Assembly: GCA_947564465.1 (NCBI GenBank)
Contig: CANOCV010000002.1
Span: 1 to 64,000, forward strand
Direction of reading: 5' to 3'
DNA from: an uncultured Roseburia sp.
GTDB lineage: Bacteria; Bacillota; Clostridia; Lachnospirales; Lachnospiraceae
DNA length: 64,000 bases
Every line of letters starts with the position of its first letter. Positions within the stretch are counted from its first letter, which is position 1. Positions 63,687 to 64,000 of the stretch are shown here, piece by piece. The notes under the pieces are model-generated. The model searched no databases. It saw only the letters and a list, made by a program, of their open reading frames with translations, and was not told the DNA's origin. The translations under genes and the position numbers were made by a program.

Positions 63687-64000
63687 ATTTTCTCCCTTAT
63701 CTTTTCCGCCGCGCTCCTCCCCGCCACACAGCCGCTTGACCAGGCCCACTGCAGGTTATAGCCGCCGCATCTTCCGTCTATATCAATCATCTCTCCCGCA
63801 AAATACAGTCCCGAAACAAGACGTGACTCCAAAGTTGCATTATTTATTTCGGTTGTATCAACACCACCCGCCGTTGTCTGCGCCGCATCAAACTTTTTGG
63901 TTCCGGTGATATCGACATGAAATTCACGGATTACCTTTACAAGCCTGGAAAGCTGCTTTCGGCTGACCTTTGCGGCTTCTACGGTCTCTTCTATATCCGC
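63683..64000 (-). CDS. FAD-dependent oxidoreductase of the BaiN/HI0933 type, C-terminal part
   Basis: The last 105 residues and stop are in the window. The gene continues beyond the edge. VSRKQLSRLVKVIREFHVDITGTKKFDAAQTTAGGVDTTEIN and SGLYFAGEMIDIDGRCGGYNLQWAWSSGCVAGR match the conserved C-terminus of the HI0933/BaiN flavoprotein family. The TGA overlaps the next start codon in ATGA, so the two flavoproteins are likely coupled. Confidence 0.88.
   Translation of the reverse strand, partial: ADIEETVEAAKVSRKQLSRLVKVIREFHVDITGTKKFDAAQTTAGGVDTTEINNATLESRLVSGLYFAGEMIDIDGRCGGYNLQWAWSSGCVAGRSAAEKIREKI

Overview
The window reads as a chromosomal segment of a spore-forming, low-to-moderate GC Firmicute, most likely a Lachnospiraceae-type Clostridium relative. 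The pointers are spoIVA behind a SigmaE-type promoter, MinC/MinD/MinE next to mreBCD and an oversized PBP2, the radical SAM / DUF2344 / RNase G trio, an L27 precursor with its Prp protease, Firmicute SOS boxes, and a T-box leader. The species cannot be named from the sequence. No tRNA, rRNA, CRISPR array, prophage or intact insertion sequence was seen. Almost all of the window is core genome.

Layout. 1-4447: tail of an Ig-like surface protein, a small membrane protein, and the radical SAM / DUF2344 / rng block. 4448-5616: a 1.2 kb gene-free stretch with two related structured elements facing each other and a long, apparently composite tryptophan T-box leader. 5617-12078: complete trp operon in the order E-G-C-F-B-A-D, ending tail to tail with a CLC transporter. 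13335-15195: four 48-bp tandem repeats, then malQ. 15280-24111: spoIVA, a beta-propeller membrane protein, pheA, a DUF815 ATPase, a Ppx/GppA-HD phosphatase and polyphosphate kinase. 24112-27728: a small ORF behind a SigmaD-like promoter, a PHP phosphoesterase and a chemotaxis receptor. 27729-32039: the conserved ribosome/GTPase block rplU-prp-rpmA-obgE-yhbY-nadD-yqeK-rsfS. 32095-33302: SOS divergon of lexA and a YneA-like LysM protein. 33396-37881: lipid acyltransferase, TtcA-like protein, dtd, XerS-like recombinase and a cytidylate-kinase-like protein. 37940-43936 (minus strand): rluD-lspA, aroB, the ylmH-sepF-yggS division cluster and an HlyD-like adaptor. 44066-49163: DUF378 protein, P-loop protein, DD-carboxypeptidase, mgsA, rodA and minEDC. 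49181-55160: PBP2, mreDCB and radC. 55229-64000: methionine-gamma-lyase-like protein, miaA, mutL, mutS and two FAD-dependent oxidoreductases, the last one cut by the window edge.

How it fits together. Aromatic biosynthesis is represented by trp, pheA and aroB. Cell shape and division genes (mre, PBP2, rodA, min, sepF, DD-carboxypeptidase) fill 41-55 kb. Mismatch repair, RadC and the SOS module cover genome maintenance. In this window rng and rplU, which are usually close neighbours in relatives, are separated by about 23 kb carrying trp, malQ, spoIVA, polyphosphate and chemotaxis genes.

Most interesting non-coding signals: the paired elements at 4498-4646 and 4720-4901, whose helices change in a compensatory way; the trp leader with three terminator-like hairpins and two T-box-like cores; a short motif that follows terminator U-tracts; a hairpin that would mask the spoIVA ribosome binding site only in read-through RNA; and the 48-bp coding tandem repeat before malQ.
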